Positions 6,644-8,320 of a DNA stretch of 8,320 nucleotides are shown here, piece after piece. The notes beneath the pieces are model-generated. The model did no database searches. It worked only from the letters and a program-made list of their open reading frames with translations, and had not been told where the DNA came from. Positions within the stretch are counted from its first letter, which is position 1. Each line of letters opens with the position of its first letter. Position numbers and translations under genes: made by a program. Origin of the DNA: an uncultured Planctomycetaceae bacterium (GTDB lineage Bacteria > Planctomycetota > Planctomycetia > Pirellulales > UBA1268); the NCBI GenBank assembly GCA_903958265.1, contig CAJBSQ010000772.1, forward strand, positions 1 through 8,320, read 5' to 3'.

Positions 6644-7573
6644 TCAGTCGCCGCTCGGCGGCTCGTACTCGAAGTCCTTCCACTTCATGGCGCGACGGAA
6701 GGGCTCGATGCGGAGCACCACCTCGCCGTTGTGGAAGATCCTCACGGTGCCGCTGGTCTCGCTGACCGCCACCGCCACGCTTTTGGTCCGCCGCGTCACG
6801 GCGGCGGCGGCCCAGTGACGAGCCCCCAGGCCCTTCGACACCGAGACGTTCTCCGCCGAGGCGTCGATGTAACGGGCGGCGGCCTCGACGGTGCCGTCCG
6901 GGCCGATCACGAAGGCTCCGTCGAGCTGCGCGATTTCCTTGATACCCTCCCGCACTCGCGGATCCGTGAGCCGCCGCTCGGTGCGACCGTACCCGCGAAC
7001 GGGATCGAAGCCCGCAGAATGGCTCGATTGAATCACCTTGCGGGTGTCGCCCACCACGAACAGCGTCCCGACCGGCTTGCCCTCGCGGCCCTCCCGGCCG
7101 ATCTCGACGGCGAGATCGACGACCAGCTTGAGCGTCTCGAGCGGCACCTTTGTCTCGAGGTTTCGCAGGTCGCGGCTGGTGAGCTGGCCAAGGTGCTCCT
7201 CGAGCCGCAGCAGGCTCACCGAGTCGACCGTGCCCGCTTCGAAACCGCTGTAGACGGCCACCACCTGCGCGTCGGATCCGATGATTTCGGCGGCGACGCA
7301 CTCCAGCAGGGCCTGAGCGAGCCGCTCGTGCACGGGCAGGCCGGCCACGTCGAGCGTCACCGGCTTGAGGCCGTGGTCGACCGCGCCGGCGAGATGCGAT
7401 TCCTCGTCGGCTGCCACGAGCACAGGGCCGGAACTCGCCAACTGCCGCACCCGCGACCAGTCCAGACGTTGATCCACGAGGAGGAGGATTGCCTCCGCGG
7501 CCGTCGACTCGAACAGCCGGACGGCGACATCGAGCAACCGTTCGAGTTGTGGCGTGACGTCGGCGGCGGCCAT
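6644..7573 (-). CDS. dacZ: DisA_N-domain protein, probable diadenylate cyclase (DacZ type)
   Basis: This 309-residue protein probably condenses two ATP into the second messenger c-di-AMP in the cytosol. Residues 1 to about 130 resemble the pyruvate-kinase C-terminal-like domain found in archaeal-type DacZ proteins. The C-terminal part is the DisA_N (DAC) catalytic domain: GTLFVVGD (169-176), an FDPVRGYGR segment (189-197), the DGA motif (218-220), GLGARHW (248-254) and a VSETSGTVRIF strand (270-280). There are no membrane helices (unlike CdaA) and no DNA-binding helix-hairpin-helix (unlike DisA). The usual RHR motif reads RHW, so activity is likely but not certain. The start at 7573 is fixed by a good Shine-Dalgarno site. 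It ends 47 bp before polA and is probably co-transcribed with it. The family call is firm; the enzymatic activity and the symbol are inferences. Confidence 0.8.
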   Translation of the reverse strand: MAAADVTPQLERLLDVAVRLFESTAAEAILLLVDQRLDWSRVRQLASSGPVLVAADEESHLAGAVDHGLKPVTLDVAGLPVHERLAQALLECVAAEIIGSDAQVVAVYSGFEAGTVDSVSLLRLEEHLGQLTSRDLRNLETKVPLETLKLVVDLAVEIGREGREGKPVGTLFVVGDTRKVIQSSHSAGFDPVRGYGRTERRLTDPRVREGIKEIAQLDGAFVIGPDGTVEAAARYIDASAENVSVSKGLGARHWAAAAVTRRTKSVAVAVSETSGTVRIFHNGEVVLRIEPFRRAMKWKDFEYEPPSGD

Positions 7574-7580
7574 GCACCCG

Positions 7581-7585
7581 CTCCT
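7581..7585 (-). promoter_or_regulatory. Ribosome binding site of the dacZ-like gene
   Basis: AGGAG ends 7 nt before the ATG at 7573. It decides the start against an in-frame ATG at 7591, which lies upstream of this site and has no comparable Shine-Dalgarno sequence. Confidence 0.7.
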
Positions 7586-7600
7586 ATCCATGCCAGAAGA

Positions 7601-7626
7601 CCATCCCGGAAAACTATTCCGGAAAA
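7601..7626 (-). repeat. Tandem 13-bp repeat with embedded palindrome, possible operator
   Basis: On the minus strand TTTTCCGGAATAG is followed directly by TTTTCCGGGATGG; the two copies match at 11 of 13 positions. The same stretch holds a perfect inverted repeat, CCGGAA - 5 nt - TTCCGG (7606-7622). It is strikingly AT-rich against its surroundings and lies 27-53 bp upstream of the dacZ-like start codon. It could bind a repressor or activator, or fold as a hairpin in the leader RNA. It is not an intrinsic terminator in either direction, because no T tract follows the stem. Confidence 0.45.
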
Positions 7627-7682
7627 ACGCGGGTCGAGAGGGCCGCGGCACACGCAGCGCGATGGCACGATCCCGCAGCGGA

Positions 7683-7711
7683 AGCGTACGCGGCCGGGAG
7701 ACGCGGTTCAA
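7683..7711 (-). promoter_or_regulatory. Weak sigma70-like promoter candidate upstream of the dacZ-like gene
   Basis: On the minus strand TTGAAC (7711-7706) is followed after 17 bp by TACGCT (7688-7683). The spacing is ideal, but the boxes match the consensus at only 4 of 6 and 3 of 6 positions. It lies in the only sizeable gap before the dacZ-polA-coaE group and would give a 5' leader of about 100 nt. In such GC-rich DNA this could be chance. Confidence 0.25.
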
Positions 7712-7722
7712 GGACGCCGGGG

Positions 7723-8319
7723 CTAACGCCGGGTCGACGTGCCGCCCGTCGTGCCGCCCGACGCCCCGGGCTTGTCGGCCATCATCGCAGGCTCGGCCGC
7801 GGCCTTCATCGAGCCGTTGTAGGCGGCGATGCCACCCGGCAGCACGATGCCCCATGCCCGCTCCTGGTAGATATTGAGCGCGTGGAGGGCATGCCCCAGC
7901 GGCCCGATCTTCCATTCCCGCGACGGCTCGCTCGCGAGCGCCCCGCAGAGAAACTCGGCCGCCGCCACCACCCGCGGCTCGTAGAGCCGGTTTTGATCGA
8001 GCGACGAGACGAGCCACTCCAGGATGTGCCCCGTGGTCTGGATCTTGCGGTCGATGTCGTCGTCACGGTCGGCCGCATACTTGAACCACTCGGTACTGAA
8101 TGAGCCGTCACGGTTCTGGAGTTTGGTGAGCGCGAAGTTCTGGTAGTCGCGGACGTACTTGTCAGCCCGCAGGTAGGGGCCATCGAGTTGGCCCGAGGAC
8201 CGCAGCCGCCGCTGGCAGCCGTAGGCGAGGCCGAACAGACGATGCGTACCGCCGCACGGAGCCCCACGAATCGGCTGCACGATCTCCTCCTCGACGAGCC
8301 GCGGCAGCGACCACTTCTC
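7723..8319 (-). CDS. Conserved hypothetical protein, alpha/alpha-toroid-like (C-terminal fragment)
   Basis: This reading frame is open to the window edge, so only the last 198 residues are present; it ends at a TAG. I do not recognise a named family, and no function should be assigned. The fragment has features of alpha/alpha-toroid proteins (prenyltransferase or squalene-cyclase-like barrels): a GAPCGGTHRLFGLAY segment near fragment residue 19, a QNRDGSFSTEWF segment (68-79) resembling the QN-DG-F repeat of that fold, a TTGHILEWL helix (95-103) and a GPLGHALHALNIYQER helix (139-154). The last 30 or so residues are a low-complexity Ala, Gly, Ser and Thr tail, probably disordered. Similar proteins are, from memory, common in planctomycetes. 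A GTG at 8280 could be an internal start, but the conserved-looking sequence continues upstream of it, so the true start lies outside the window. It is separated from the next gene by 149 bp and may be a separate transcription unit. Confidence 0.75.
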   Translation of the reverse strand, partial: EKWSLPRLVEEEIVQPIRGAPCGGTHRLFGLAYGCQRRLRSSGQLDGPYLRADKYVRDYQNFALTKLQNRDGSFSTEWFKYAADRDDDIDRKIQTTGHILEWLVSSLDQNRLYEPRVVAAAEFLCGALASEPSREWKIGPLGHALHALNIYQERAWGIVLPGGIAAYNGSMKAAAEPAMMADKPGASGGTTGGTSTRR

Positions 8320-8320
8320 G

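Noticed and set aside
3972..6818. A 948-codon open frame on the plus strand across polA.
   Set aside because: It lies antisense to an unmistakable polA, is rich in Arg, His, Gly and Pro in the way of a GC-rich shadow frame, and shows no recognisable domain.
3828..7577. An extended 1249-codon reading of polA.
   Set aside because: The first 327 codons overlap the dacZ-like gene in another frame and are Arg/Gly-rich without homology; the 5'-nuclease begins just after the ATG at 6596.
7601..7626. A hairpin terminator for the gene upstream of the dacZ-like gene.
   Set aside because: The T-rich run comes before the stem rather than after it in the direction of transcription, so it fits an operator better than a terminator.
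6731..7726. A 331-codon open frame on the plus strand across the dacZ-like gene.
   Set aside because: It is antisense to a gene with clear DisA_N motifs and has no protein features of its own.
6644..8017. An extended 457-codon reading of the dacZ-like gene.
   Set aside because: The extension overlaps the upstream gene in another frame, while a good ribosome binding site serves the ATG at 7573.

Overview
The window is a dense block of bacterial housekeeping genes, all read from the minus strand, so transcription runs from high to low coordinates. Base composition is very GC-rich, and almost every reading frame is open over long distances. The best taxonomic guess is a planctomycete (Planctomycetota, Pirellulales-like). 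Three things point that way: the PolA variant (Asp-Thr-Leu-Ser in place of the usual Asp-Gly-Ser-Ser in the 5'-nuclease, and a TLPEREAVNTVVQGSAADLI palm segment), the dacZ-like gene beside polA, and the polA-coaE-rho order. This rests on remembered family sequences, not on a search.

In transcription order the layout is as follows. (1) 8319-7723 is the C-terminal part of a protein with features of an alpha/alpha-toroid (prenyltransferase or terpene-cyclase-like) fold; its function is unknown. (2) A 149-bp gap holds a weak sigma70-like promoter candidate and a tandem 13-bp repeat that also forms a palindrome. (3) 7573-6644 encodes a DisA_N-domain protein of the DacZ type, probably a diadenylate cyclase making c-di-AMP. 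(4) 6596-3828 is polA, DNA polymerase I, with an apparently dead 3'-5' exonuclease domain. (5) 3825-3202 is coaE, dephospho-CoA kinase. (6) A 181-bp leader, C-rich and G-poor near its end, precedes rho. (7) 3020-1629 is rho. (8) 1609-1088 is ribH, lumazine synthase. (9) 1091-666 is nusB, overlapping ribH by ATGA. (10) 642-1 is the start of ftsY, cut by the window edge.

From dacZ to coaE and from rho to ftsY the genes are separated by 47 bp or less, or overlap, so they probably form one or two operons: dacZ-polA-coaE, and rho-ribH-nusB-ftsY, possibly joined through the rho leader. The set covers second-messenger synthesis, DNA repair synthesis, CoA and flavin cofactor synthesis, transcription termination and antitermination (Rho and NusB), and membrane protein targeting (FtsY). 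No RNA genes, mobile elements, CRISPR arrays or clear intrinsic terminators were seen. Nothing here is an obviously new defence or mobile system. The most interesting points are the c-di-AMP synthase candidate placed directly before polA, the operator-like repeat in front of it, and several translation and transcription control structures between genes.
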